Below, in pieces: positions 1 to 8,114 of a stretch of DNA of 64,000 nt. The stretch is taken from NCBI GenBank assembly GCA_037131735.1, contig JBAXQM010000008.1:32039-96038 (forward strand), written 5' to 3'. This DNA is from CAIUPE01 sp037131735 (GTDB lineage: Bacteria > Pseudomonadota > Alphaproteobacteria > Rhizobiales > Beijerinckiaceae). The notes under the pieces were generated by a model. That model saw only the letters and a program-made list of their open reading frames with translations, did no database searches and had not been told where the DNA came from. The first letter of the stretch is position 1. Each line of letters begins with the position of its first letter. The translations under genes and the position numbers were made by a program.

Positions 1-104
1 AATCCTTGCACGGAAAGACCACGCCACCTAAACCGTCTTGCCTTTTCAAGACCACGCTTGTTGATAAACCTGTTTCCTTCCCGTCGATGAAAGACCGAAA
101 GCCC

Positions 105-743
105 ATGACCACCCGCCGCTCCGTCCTCCTCTCCCTCGCCGCAATGGGCGCTTTGGCCCCTGTCCTCAGCGCAGGACCCGCCGCTGCTCAGGCCGCCAAA
201 ACCGACGAGCTCGCGGTTCCCGGCCCGCTCGGTGATGTCTGGATCGGCAAGGACGACGCCAAGGTCACGATTATCGAATATGCCTCGATGACCTGCCCCC
301 ATTGCGCCCGTTTTCACCTGACCACCTTCCCCGCCCTCAAGGAAAAATACATCGATACGGGCAAAGTCCGCTTCACTTTGCGGGAATTCCCCTTCGATCC
401 GCTGGCGACCGCCGCCTTTATGCTCACCCGCTGCAACGGGAACGACAAATACTACGCCATGGTCGATCTCCTCTTCGCCCAGCAGAAGACCTGGTCCTCG
501 GCCCCAAAGCCGGCCGAGGCTCTGCTTGCGACCGTCCGACAGGCCGGTTTCACACAGGAATCTTTCGAGGCCTGCTTGAAAAACCAGTCCATCTATGACG
601 CCGTCAATTCGGTTCGAGAACGGGGCGATAAAGTATTCGGCGTCGACTCGACGCCAACATTTTTTATCAACGGACAGAAGAGTAGCGGGTCGTTAAGCGT
701 TGAGGAACTTGATAAAATCCTCTCCCCACTGGTTGGGGGCTAA
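105..743 (+). CDS. DsbA-family periplasmic thiol:disulfide oxidoreductase
   Basis: Thioredoxin-fold protein of the DsbA/Com1 type that would form or shuffle disulfides in exported proteins. A TRRSVLLSLAA segment at the N-terminus, resembling a Tat twin-arginine signal, leads to an Ala-rich stretch with likely cleavage after AAAQA. The mature part shows the redox motif C-P-H-C (in MTCPHCARFH) and, near the end, the cis-proline loop STPTFFINGQ, so the active site is complete. I chose the ATG just before TTRRSV; an in-frame ATG six codons upstream and an earlier one near the window edge are alternatives, and none has a strong ribosome binding site. The gene ends 30 bases before smc, the usual neighbour order in Hyphomicrobiales. 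Confidence 0.9.
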   Translation: MTTRRSVLLSLAAMGALAPVLSAGPAAAQAAKTDELAVPGPLGDVWIGKDDAKVTIIEYASMTCPHCARFHLTTFPALKEKYIDTGKVRFTLREFPFDPLATAAFMLTRCNGNDKYYAMVDLLFAQQKTWSSAPKPAEALLATVRQAGFTQESFEACLKNQSIYDAVNSVRERGDKVFGVDSTPTFFINGQKSSGSLSVEELDKILSPLVGG

Positions 744-773
744 AAACGCACGCACTCCCCTCGGAGCGCGGCG

Positions 774-3700
774 ATGAAACTTACGTCTTTAAAGATCACT
801 GGGTTTAAATCCTTTGTTGATCCCACGGAATTCCTGATCGAGCCCGGTTTGACCGGCGTTGTCGGGCCAAATGGCTGCGGAAAGTCCAATTTGGTCGAGG
901 CTTTGCGTTGGGTGATGGGCGAAAGCTCACACAAAAGCCTACGCGCCTCGGGCATGGACGACGTCATTTTCAATGGCACGACCGGCCGCCCGGCACGCAA
1001 TATGGCTGAGGTGACGCTCGTCATCGACAATAACGACCGCAAAGCCCCCGCCGCCTATAATGACACGGAACTCCTCGAGGTCACCCGCCGGATCGAGCGC
1101 GAAGAAGGCTCGACCTACCGGTTGAATGGCCGCGAAATTCGCGCCCGTGACGTCCAGCTTCTGTTTGCCGATGCCGCCACCGGCGCCCGCTCCCCCGCCA
1201 TGGTCCGTCAGGGGCAGATTGGTGAAATCATAAATGCAAAGCCAAGCGCCCGCCGCCGCATTCTTGAAGATGCCGCCGGTATTGCCGGTTTACATGGCCG
1301 CCGTCATGAAGCGGAACTGCGCTTGAAAGCTGCCGAAGACAATCTGCAACGCCTCGACGATGTCATGGGCCAGATTGAATCGCAGATTGACGGTTTGAAA
1401 CGTCAGTCGCGCCAGGCTGAACGCTATAAAACATTGTCGGCCGATATCCGCCGCACCGAAGCCATTCTCGCGTTGCGCGGGTTACGCGATGCGCGTCATC
1501 ACGTAACTGACTCCGAAATGAAAGTGGAAGAAGCGCGCGATGCTTTGACACGCACCGGTTTGCGTCAGGCTGAAACGGCAAAAGATCAAGCGGTTGCGGC
1601 TGCCAATATGCCGCGTTTGCGGGAAACGGAAGCGGAAGCGGCTGCCGCGCTTCAACGCCTCGTATTGGCGCGCGAAACACTTGATGCTGATGAAGCGCGC
1701 GCAAAAGCCCGTGCTGATGAATTGACCCGCCGCGCCGAACAAATGCGCCGCGATCTCGAGCGCGAAAAACAACTCGCTGCTGATGCCGTTAAAGCGATTG
1801 AAACACTCGATGCAGAACGCGCGTCTCTTGAAGCGGAGCGTGAGTCAACAGCGGATAAACAAACAAACGCGGAACGCATGAAACGTGAACGCGAAGAACA
1901 TCTCGCGCGCGTCGAAGAAGAGTTTTCATCGCTGCAGCGTCTCGTTGCCGAATTGCAGGCACGCCGTGAATCGATTGCCTCACGTTTGCGTACCGAGCGC
2001 GAGCGCGTGCAACGCTTTACCGACCAACATGGACGCAATGCCGCCGACCTCGCAACGCTTGATCAAGAAGCGCATAGCGATCTTGAAGGCATCGCGCTGG
2101 CGAGTGAAGTATCTGAAGTTACTGAGGCGCTCTCGGCCGCAGAAACCGACGCCGAACATCGCCGAGCCGCGCATACAGAAGCCCGCGAAGCCGAAGCGGC
2201 ATTGCGCGCGCCTCTCTCAGAAGCCGATCGTCATGTTCAGCGTTTAGAGACTGAAATCCGCACACTCACGAAATTGCTCGCCAATGATGGTGAAGGCCGT
2301 TGGCCTGCCCTGATCGATCAAATCACTGTGCGCAAAGGCTATGAGTCGGCACTCGGCGCAGCGTTCGGCGATGATCTTGATGCCGCGCTTGATCTCGCTG
2401 CACCTGTTCATTGGCTCAATCCGGGCGCAGCTGAATTCGATCCCGCATTGCCCGACGGCGTAACATCACTTGCGTCACTCGTTGAAGCACCGCCGGAATT
2501 GCAACGTCGCTTGAAGCAAATCGGTCTTGTTGATGCCGATCAAGGCGACAGACTGCGTACGACACTGAAGACGGGGCAAATTCTTGTCTCAATCGATGGC
2601 GCGGTATGGCGCTGGGATGGTTATGTTTCAGCCGCCGGCGCACCAACACCCGCGGCGCGTCGATTGGCAGAACGCAATCGCTTGGGCGATCTCGAAGCCG
2701 AAGCCGACGATGCGCGTCGTGACCTCGCGCGTCTCAAAGCCGACATGGATGAAGCCTCATCGCATGTGCGCGGCGCAGCAGAAGCCGAAAATGCCAGCGT
2801 CATCGCCTTGCGCGATACGCGCCGTAAGCTTGAGACGTTGCGTGAACGTTTAGCAATTGTTGAAAAGCGTGATCGTGATCGTATGGCGCGTCGTTCGGCA
2901 CTCGTTGAAGCATCAGAGCGTCTTTCGACATCACTTGTTGAAGCGCAAGCCGCTTTGAATGATGCTGAACAGCAAGAGCGTGATTTGCCCGATATGGCCG
3001 AGAAAGAAGCGGCCTTGATGCATACACGTGCAAGCGTTCAGTCATGGCGTGTGGCCTTGGCCGATGCGACAGCGGCGTTCCAAAGCCTGCAACGGGAAGC
3101 GGAAGCACGCGAGCGTCGCCTTTCCGCGATTGCGTCTGAAAAGCAAGGCTGGACAGATCGCTCACAACACACGATTGCGCATACAAACGAGATTGAAGCT
3201 CGTCTTGCAGAGGTCATCGCTGAATCCGATGAGCTTTCTGGCGCGCCGGCGATTTTTAATGAACGTCGTTTGGCGCTTGCGGGTGAAGTCGAGAGTGCAG
3301 AACAAACACGCAAGTCACGCGCTGATGAACTCGCTGAGGCCGAAACCGCTTTGGCAGAAGCTGATCGTCACGCACGCGAAGCGTTAGCCGTCTTTACCGC
3401 TGCTCGCGAAGAACAAGTGCGCAGTGAAATGCGTCTCGAAGCCGCGCAACAATCTTTGGCTACGCAAATGGCTTCGATTGAAGAACGCTTTGAAGAACCA
3501 GAAGCGGCGCTGATTGAACGCATCGGTGTTGAAGCTCTTGATCAAGTCGATGATCCTGCTGAGCTCGCCGGAAAACTCGAGCAATGGAAGAGCGAGCGTG
3601 ATCGTCTGGGTGCCGTCAATCTGCGCGCCGATGATGAATTGCGTGAAATCGACGAACGCCGCACGGCAATGGAAACCGAGAAAGAAGATCTCGTCGAGGC

Positions 3701-4232
3701 GATCCGTCGTTTGCGTTCGGCGATTGGCACCTTGAACAAAGAAGGCCGCGAGCGTCTGCTTACCGCCTTCGATATTGTCCAGGGTCACTTCGAGAAGCTC
3801 TTCACCTCACTCTTTGGCGGCGGCACGGCGAAGCTCCAGCTCATCGAATCTGATGATCCGCTGGAAGCAGGGCTCGAAATCCTCGCCCATCCGCCCGGCA
3901 AGAAGCCTTCTACGCTTTCGCTCCTCTCCGGTGGCGAGCAGGCGCTGACGGCGATCGCCCTCATCTTCGCGGTGTTCTTGACCAATCCGTCGCCGATCTG
4001 CGTCCTCGACGAAGTCGATGCGCCGCTCGATGACGCGAACGTTGAGCGTTATTGCGACCTTCTCAACGATATGGCGCGTTCGACTGAAACCCGTTTCGTC
4101 GTCATCACCCATAATCCGATCACCATGGCGCGAATGGATCGCCTCTTCGGGGTCACCATGGCGGAGCGCGGCGTCAGCCAGCTCGTATCGGTCGATCTCG
4201 GCACGGCGGAATCATATCTGAAGGCGTCGTGA
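774..4232 (+). CDS. smc: Chromosome segregation protein SMC
   Basis: Structural-maintenance-of-chromosomes ATPase, the core of the condensin-like complex that compacts and segregates the chromosome. At 1152 residues it has the normal family length. The Walker A motif GPNGCGKSN lies at residues 31-39. Two long Ala/Glu/Arg-rich coiled coils flank a hinge region around residues 500-620. The ABC signature LLSGGEQ is near residue 1050, followed by Walker B VLDEVDAPLDD near 1076. The start ATG follows a GGAGCG ribosome binding site. It probably forms one unit with the dsbA-like gene upstream. ScpA and ScpB, its usual partners, are not in the window. Confidence 0.98.
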   Translation: MKLTSLKITGFKSFVDPTEFLIEPGLTGVVGPNGCGKSNLVEALRWVMGESSHKSLRASGMDDVIFNGTTGRPARNMAEVTLVIDNNDRKAPAAYNDTELLEVTRRIEREEGSTYRLNGREIRARDVQLLFADAATGARSPAMVRQGQIGEIINAKPSARRRILEDAAGIAGLHGRRHEAELRLKAAEDNLQRLDDVMGQIESQIDGLKRQSRQAERYKTLSADIRRTEAILALRGLRDARHHVTDSEMKVEEARDALTRTGLRQAETAKDQAVAAANMPRLRETEAEAAAALQRLVLARETLDADEARAKARADELTRRAEQMRRDLEREKQLAADAVKAIETLDAERASLEAERESTADKQTNAERMKREREEHLARVEEEFSSLQRLVAELQARRESIASRLRTERERVQRFTDQHGRNAADLATLDQEAHSDLEGIALASEVSEVTEALSAAETDAEHRRAAHTEAREAEAALRAPLSEADRHVQRLETEIRTLTKLLANDGEGRWPALIDQITVRKGYESALGAAFGDDLDAALDLAAPVHWLNPGAAEFDPALPDGVTSLASLVEAPPELQRRLKQIGLVDADQGDRLRTTLKTGQILVSIDGAVWRWDGYVSAAGAPTPAARRLAERNRLGDLEAEADDARRDLARLKADMDEASSHVRGAAEAENASVIALRDTRRKLETLRERLAIVEKRDRDRMARRSALVEASERLSTSLVEAQAALNDAEQQERDLPDMAEKEAALMHTRASVQSWRVALADATAAFQSLQREAEARERRLSAIASEKQGWTDRSQHTIAHTNEIEARLAEVIAESDELSGAPAIFNERRLALAGEVESAEQTRKSRADELAEAETALAEADRHAREALAVFTAAREEQVRSEMRLEAAQQSLATQMASIEERFEEPEAALIERIGVEALDQVDDPAELAGKLEQWKSERDRLGAVNLRADDELREIDERRTAMETEKEDLVEAIRRLRSAIGTLNKEGRERLLTAFDIVQGHFEKLFTSLFGGGTAKLQLIESDDPLEAGLEILAHPPGKKPSTLSLLSGGEQALTAIALIFAVFLTNPSPICVLDEVDAPLDDANVERYCDLLNDMARSTETRFVVITHNPITMARMDRLFGVTMAERGVSQLVSVDLGTAESYLKAS

Positions 4233-4331
4233 CGCGGTGCAACAGAAAGCCTGGTCAGACGAAAGGCGGAGCCCTGAAAAAGGCCTAAAAAATCTATATT
4301 TTTCAAAGCATTAGGGAAAGTCTCCGTTGCC

Positions 4332-4360
4332 TTGACAGGCCTAGGGTAAAAAACTATGGT
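4332..4360 (+). promoter_or_regulatory. Sigma70-type promoter of the F0 ATP synthase operon
   Basis: TTGACA at 4332-4337, a 17-base spacer, and TATGGT at 4355-4360. It is the best consensus promoter seen in the window and stands about 115 bases upstream of atpI, in the only sizeable gap before the operon. Transcription would start near 4367, leaving a leader of roughly 105 bases. Confidence 0.7.
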
Positions 4361-4473
4361 GCGCGCGCTCGAAAGGGTGGGCTAGACCTCGGCTCAGTTG
4401 TTGGTTGCCGGCGGGTTTTTCTTCAAGAAAATCAAGCCGATAGACGCGGTACGTGTTCACGGAACAGGGGCCG

Positions 4474-4851
4474 ATGAAAGAGGTGGATCACGAAGACGGT
4501 GGAGACCGCGCTCTTCAAGAGCGGCTCGCAAAGCTCGCGGGCGCGATTGAGAAGAAGCAGGCGGACTCTTCTGAAAGTGATCGCAGACAGGCGGAAGCCG
4601 CAGCTGTGGGTGGTGAAACCGGTAAGGCGATGGCCCTAGGGTTTCGGATGCTCGCAGAACTGATTGCGGGAGTCGCTGTGGGCGCGATCATTGGATGGCA
4701 GATTGACCAGTGGTCAGGCCTGTCACCTGTTTTTCTGATCATCTTCCTGATGCTCGGCGTGACCGCCGGCTTCTGGAATATGGTGAAACTCGGTAGCGGC
4801 AAAACGCCCAACCGATCGATGGATGCGGACCGCAAGGACCGCAACGACTGA
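4474..4851 (+). CDS. atpI: ATP synthase accessory protein AtpI
   Basis: Small membrane protein that helps assemble the c-ring of the F0 sector. The first 55 residues are charged and helical (ERLAKLAGAIEKKQ), followed by two membrane segments, roughly ELIAGVAVGAIIGWQI and PVFLIIFLMLGVTAGF, and a charged tail. I chose the ATG preceded by an AGGGG ribosome binding site; a GTG 21 bases upstream would add seven residues. It is the first gene of the F0 operon, 11 bases ahead of atpB, as in most alphaproteobacteria, where F0 and F1 genes are in separate operons. Confidence 0.92.
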   Translation: MKEVDHEDGGDRALQERLAKLAGAIEKKQADSSESDRRQAEAAAVGGETGKAMALGFRMLAELIAGVAVGAIIGWQIDQWSGLSPVFLIIFLMLGVTAGFWNMVKLGSGKTPNRSMDADRKDRND

Positions 4852-4862
4852 GGAGCGAGAGC

Positions 4863-5612
4863 GTGGCGGCTGAAGGCGGAATTGATCCCATTCATCAATT
4901 TGTGATTGCGCCCCTGTTTCACATTGGGCCGCTCCCTGTCACAAATTCCGCTGTGTTCATGATCGCCGTTCTCGCGGCAGCGACATTCATCATGATCATT
5001 GGCACATCATCACGCGCGCTCGTTCCGGGCCGCCTGCAATCGCTTGGCGAAGTTGCCTATGAATTCGTTGCCAACACCGTGCGGGGTTCTGCCGGTCAAG
5101 ATGGCATGCGCTTCTTCCCGATGGTCTTTTCGCTGTTCATGTTCGTCCTGTTATCGAACTTGATCGGCATCATTCCCTACACATTCACCGTCACGAGCCA
5201 CGTCATCGTAACCTTCGCGCTCGCCGCGTTGGTTATTCTCACCGTCATTCTTTACGGTTTTTATCGCAACGGCCTTCACTTCTTGCATCTCTTTGTGCCG
5301 TCAGGTGTGTCGCCCATTTTGCTGCCACTGCTCGTTTTGATCGAAGTGATCTCGTTCGTTTCGCGTCCGATCAGCCTCTCAGTTCGTTTGTTCGCGAATA
5401 TGCTCGCGGGTCACATCACGCTGAAAGTGTTCGGCGGCTTCGTCACCATGTTGCTTGCTTCGGGCACATGGGCGGTGATCCTTGCGCCTCTTCCTTTCGC
5501 GATGACAGTGGCTTTGACCGCGCTCGAACTTCTCGTCGCGTTCTTGCAAGCCTATGTCTTCGCTATTCTCACTTGCGTCTATCTCAACGACGCGATCCAT
5601 CCCGGACATTAA
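4863..5612 (+). CDS. atpB: F0F1 ATP synthase subunit a
   Basis: Membrane stator subunit that forms the two proton half-channels against the c-ring. The sequence has the family's N-terminal DPIHQFVIAP motif, five to six hydrophobic segments and the essential arginine (Arg175) in SLSVRLFANMLAGH. Its 249 residues match alphaproteobacterial AtpB. Translation starts at GTG, preceded by GAGGAGCGAGA, a good ribosome binding site. It sits between atpI and atpE in the F0 operon. Confidence 0.97.
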   Translation: MAAEGGIDPIHQFVIAPLFHIGPLPVTNSAVFMIAVLAAATFIMIIGTSSRALVPGRLQSLGEVAYEFVANTVRGSAGQDGMRFFPMVFSLFMFVLLSNLIGIIPYTFTVTSHVIVTFALAALVILTVILYGFYRNGLHFLHLFVPSGVSPILLPLLVLIEVISFVSRPISLSVRLFANMLAGHITLKVFGGFVTMLLASGTWAVILAPLPFAMTVALTALELLVAFLQAYVFAILTCVYLNDAIHPGH

Positions 5613-5666
5613 CAGAAAATCCGGTCCACCTTTTCAACCGATCCACTCATCAAATAGGAGCACAAC

Positions 5667-5897
5667 ATGGATCCCGTCTCTGCAAAATATATCGGTGCTG
5701 GTCTCGCTGCGATCGGCATGGGCATCGCCGCCATCGGCGTCGGCGTCATTTTCGGCAACTTCCTCTCGGGCGCTCTGCGTAACCCGTCAGCATCGGACAG
5801 CCAGTTCGGCCGCGCGTTTATCGGTGCTGCTCTCGCCGAAGGTCTTGGCATTTTCGCGTTCCTCGTCGCGATTCTCTTGCTCTTCGTGATCAAGTAA
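5667..5897 (+). CDS. atpE: F0F1 ATP synthase subunit c
   Basis: Proteolipid that oligomerises into the rotating c-ring. Two glycine/alanine-rich membrane helices are joined by a polar loop containing R-N-P, the F1-contact loop. The proton-carrying carboxylate is Glu58 (in AALAEGLGIF), the usual position in the second helix. The full length of 76 residues is typical of alphaproteobacteria. The ATG follows AGGAGCACAAC, a strong ribosome binding site, in keeping with the high copy number needed. A hairpin follows the gene before the b' subunit gene. Confidence 0.97.
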   Translation: MDPVSAKYIGAGLAAIGMGIAAIGVGVIFGNFLSGALRNPSASDSQFGRAFIGAALAEGLGIFAFLVAILLLFVIK

Positions 5898-5948
5898 GAT
5901 CGCGTTTCGATTTTCGGGCCTTAGGGTTCGATAATTCTTGACGGACTA

Positions 5949-5974
5949 CCCCGCCGGTTTCGGCGGGGCCTTGT
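5949..5974 (+). terminator. GC-rich hairpin after atpE, possible attenuator or mRNA-stability element
   Basis: Perfect 8-bp stem CCCCGCCG/CGGCGGGG with a GTTT loop, followed by CCTTGTTT. The T tract is short, so termination would be partial at best. It lies inside the F0 operon between subunit c and subunit b', where lower downstream expression fits the many c subunits needed per complex. The structure is seen directly; the role is inferred. Confidence 0.5.
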
Positions 5975-6019
5975 TTCATCAGGGCGCGAAAGCTCCCGTC
6001 TCCCGCGCGAGAAAGTGCG

Positions 6020-6565
6020 ATGGCAACGACTCCAGAGACCACGACCGAAGTGGGGCATGATGGCGGACACAGCACCGTGTTCCCGCCCTTTGATCCCTCA
6101 ACATTCGGACCGCAGCTCCTGTGGCTCGCGATCATTTTCGGGCTTCTTTATCTTCTCATGTCGCGGATTGCTTTGCCGCGCGTGGAAGGGATTCTCGAAG
6201 CACGGCGCGCAGCGCATGAAGGCGATCTGAATGAAGCCGCGCGTCTTCGCGAAGAAACGGAAGCGGCTATTGCCTCTTTTGAAAAAGCACTCGCAGATGC
6301 GCATGCACACGCAGAAGATATTGGCAAACAGACGCGCGATCGTTTGAATGCCGAGATCATCAATAAGCGTGCAGCCTTCGACGCTGAACTCACCGCCAAT
6401 CTTGATGCGGAAGAACATACCATTGCCGAGAACAAGGCGAAGGCGATGTCGAATGTCAGCGAGATTGCTTCGGAAGCTACGATGGCCATTGTTCGCCAAT
6501 TGTCGGGTATCACCCCTGGCGCCGGCGAAGCCACTGCGGTCGTCGGCCGCGTGTTGAATAACTAA
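6020..6565 (+). CDS. atpF2: F0F1 ATP synthase subunit b' (second b-type subunit)
   Basis: One of the two different b-type peripheral-stalk subunits found in alphaproteobacteria and cyanobacteria. After a polar N-terminus ending in FPPFDPSTFGPQLLW there is one membrane helix (LAIIFGLLYLLM, about residues 35-52), then a long charged, Ala/Glu-rich helix that dimerises with subunit b and reaches F1. Its 181 residues are normal for b'. The start ATG follows GCGCGAGAAAGTGCG. It lies 15 bases before atpF. Confidence 0.93.
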   Translation: MATTPETTTEVGHDGGHSTVFPPFDPSTFGPQLLWLAIIFGLLYLLMSRIALPRVEGILEARRAAHEGDLNEAARLREETEAAIASFEKALADAHAHAEDIGKQTRDRLNAEIINKRAAFDAELTANLDAEEHTIAENKAKAMSNVSEIASEATMAIVRQLSGITPGAGEATAVVGRVLNN

Positions 6566-6580
6566 CGGAAGGGCGCCGCT

Positions 6581-7063
6581 ATGATGGATGCTGCATTTTG
6601 GGTTGCCGCTGCTTTCGTCGTTTTCATCGGCGTGCTTTGGTATCTTGGCGCGTTTAAAACACTGATCGCCGGTCTCGATAATCGCGCTGAAGACATCCGC
6701 AAAGAACTCGAAGAAGCAAAAGCGCTGCGTGAAGAAGCACAGCGTGTGTTCCAAGAATACAAAAAGAAATTCTCTGCGGCCGAACATGAGGCTGACGAAA
6801 TCATCGCTCGTGCAAAGGCCGAAGCCGCGCGCTACACATCAGAAGTTGATGCCGAATTCCAGAGCTTCATGAAGCGTCGTCGTGAAATGGCTGAGAAGCG
6901 TATCGCACAGGCTGAAGCGAATGCGATGGCCGAAGTACGCGCCGCCGCTGCCGACGCCGCAATCAAAGCCTCTGAAATCATTCTGCGTCAAACCGTTGTT
7001 GGCGCCACCGCCGACAAACTTCTCGAGCAAGATCTCACCGAAGTGCGTCGCGAATTCCGCTAA
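6581..7063 (+). CDS. atpF: F0F1 ATP synthase subunit b
   Basis: Peripheral-stalk subunit that partners with b'. An N-terminal membrane helix (AAFWVAAAFVVFIGVLWYLG) is followed by a long amphipathic helix rich in Glu, Lys and Ala. The length of 160 residues is typical. It starts with two consecutive ATG codons after GGAAGGGCG. It is the last gene of the operon and is followed by a clear terminator. The F1 genes (atpHAGDC) are not nearby, as expected for alphaproteobacteria. Confidence 0.95.
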   Translation: MMDAAFWVAAAFVVFIGVLWYLGAFKTLIAGLDNRAEDIRKELEEAKALREEAQRVFQEYKKKFSAAEHEADEIIARAKAEAARYTSEVDAEFQSFMKRRREMAEKRIAQAEANAMAEVRAAAADAAIKASEIILRQTVVGATADKLLEQDLTEVRREFR

Positions 7064-7090
7064 GACGAAAACTCGATATGATAAAAATCA

Positions 7091-7116
7091 ACCGCGCCGC
7101 TTAGCGCGGTTTTTTT
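7091..7116 (+). terminator. Rho-independent terminator of the F0 operon
   Basis: Stem ACCGCGC/GCGCGGT with a CGCTTA loop, followed directly by six more T. On the opposite strand the same stem is followed by a T-rich stretch, so it may also end the converging uracil-DNA glycosylase-like transcript, whose stop codon lies within it. Confidence 0.88.
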
Positions 7117-7960
7117 ATGCCTTTGGCAACGACAAAAGCCGATCGCGCAAGGCTTTAAGATCTCGCCAAGCAAAAAGCTTTTGTGCTGGATGGCGAAGGA
7201 GATGACCCGGCCCGAATGTTACGAGCATCGGCACGGTTTTATCGTCAAGCGCAAGATCAAGCCATTGTCCACGCAATTTCAAAATTGTTTCCGAACGATC
7301 GCCGAGCATTTGTGCCCCGCTCGTTCCAAAGGACAGAATGAGTTTTGGTTGGAGCAATTGAAGCTGCCGCCTCAAGAACGGCGCAAGCGTTGAAAGCTCC
7401 TGCGTCGTTGGTGCGCGATTGCCCGGCGGGCGCCAAGGCACCGACATCGTCAATGCGACATGGTCTCGCGACAGGCCGATGGAACCGAGCATCAGATCAA
7501 GCAACACACCGGCGCGGCCAGAAAAAATCTCACCCGAACGCTCATCATCGGCTTCAGGAAGATCGCCAAGAATGATGATGCCGCCGGGTACAACATTATC
7601 GGCTATCAACAGGTTCCGCGCGGTGCGCTTGAGCGCAATGCCTTCAAACCCTTCGAGAGCGGCGCGCAGTTCGGTCAAATTTGATGCGGCTTGCGCTTGT
7701 TGATGGGCCTTCTGTGCCCATTCATCACTTGAGCCTCCGGCAAGGATCGGGGTAGCCGCGCCACGCAGCGGCGCAACCGGCTTTGGCATTAGACGAGAAC
7801 TGGACTTCGACTCCGGGTTTGCGGCGACAATGTCGGCCGCCGGCTTTTCGCTGAATCGGTCATGCGGCATTTCGTCCAAGAGCGCATCAACGCCACTCGC
7901 TAAATGCCAGCGGATCAGGGCCTCTCGTGGATCCACCTCATGATCTAACTCTTTTGCCAT
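7115..7960 (-). CDS. Diverged family-4-like uracil-DNA glycosylase lacking Fe-S cysteines
   Basis: The C-terminal 180 residues resemble family 4 uracil-DNA glycosylases, which remove uracil from DNA with a fold stabilised by a 4Fe-4S cluster. Recognisable blocks are LEGFEGIALKRTARNLLIADN, GRAGVLLDLMLGSIGL and VPWRPPGNRAPTTQE. However, the 281-residue protein contains no cysteine, so the cluster cannot form. The usual GEAPG motif reads GDLPE (132-136), and the usual HPA/HPS motif before the LLR helix reads GPG (250-252). The first 90 residues are Pro/Ala-rich and look disordered. It is divergent from the ETF-QO gene. It may be inactive, have altered chemistry or bind DNA only. Family membership is fairly sure; activity is doubtful. 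Confidence 0.8.
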   Translation of the reverse strand: MAKELDHEVDPREALIRWHLASGVDALLDEMPHDRFSEKPAADIVAANPESKSSSRLMPKPVAPLRGAATPILAGGSSDEWAQKAHQQAQAASNLTELRAALEGFEGIALKRTARNLLIADNVVPGGIIILGDLPEADDERSGEIFSGRAGVLLDLMLGSIGLSRDHVALTMSVPWRPPGNRAPTTQELSTLAPFLRRQLQLLQPKLILSFGTSGAQMLGDRSETILKLRGQWLDLALDDKTVPMLVTFGPGHLLRHPAQKLFAWRDLKALRDRLLSLPKA

Positions 7961-8114
7961 TTTATCAGTCTAAACTCCGGCGCAATGGTTTGCCAGCCTT
8001 CTCCGAGAAATGCTATGCGCAAAGGGAGACGGAATGATGTGGCCCGGTGAAAAGCCAGCCGCACGGATGCGGGGCAACACGCGTTCGAGAACAAAAGTCC
8101 TGAGGGGAACAAAG

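Noticed and set aside
1860..3700. Lower GC in the middle of smc as a sign of transfer
   Set aside because: The change is gradual and follows the coiled-coil amino acid content (Glu, Lys, Gln, Ala); it does not have sharp borders.
6098..6787. Open frame of 229 codons antisense to the b' and b subunit genes
   Set aside because: Rich in Phe and Cys, as expected from the reverse of Glu/Ala/Lys helical coding sequence; no domain.
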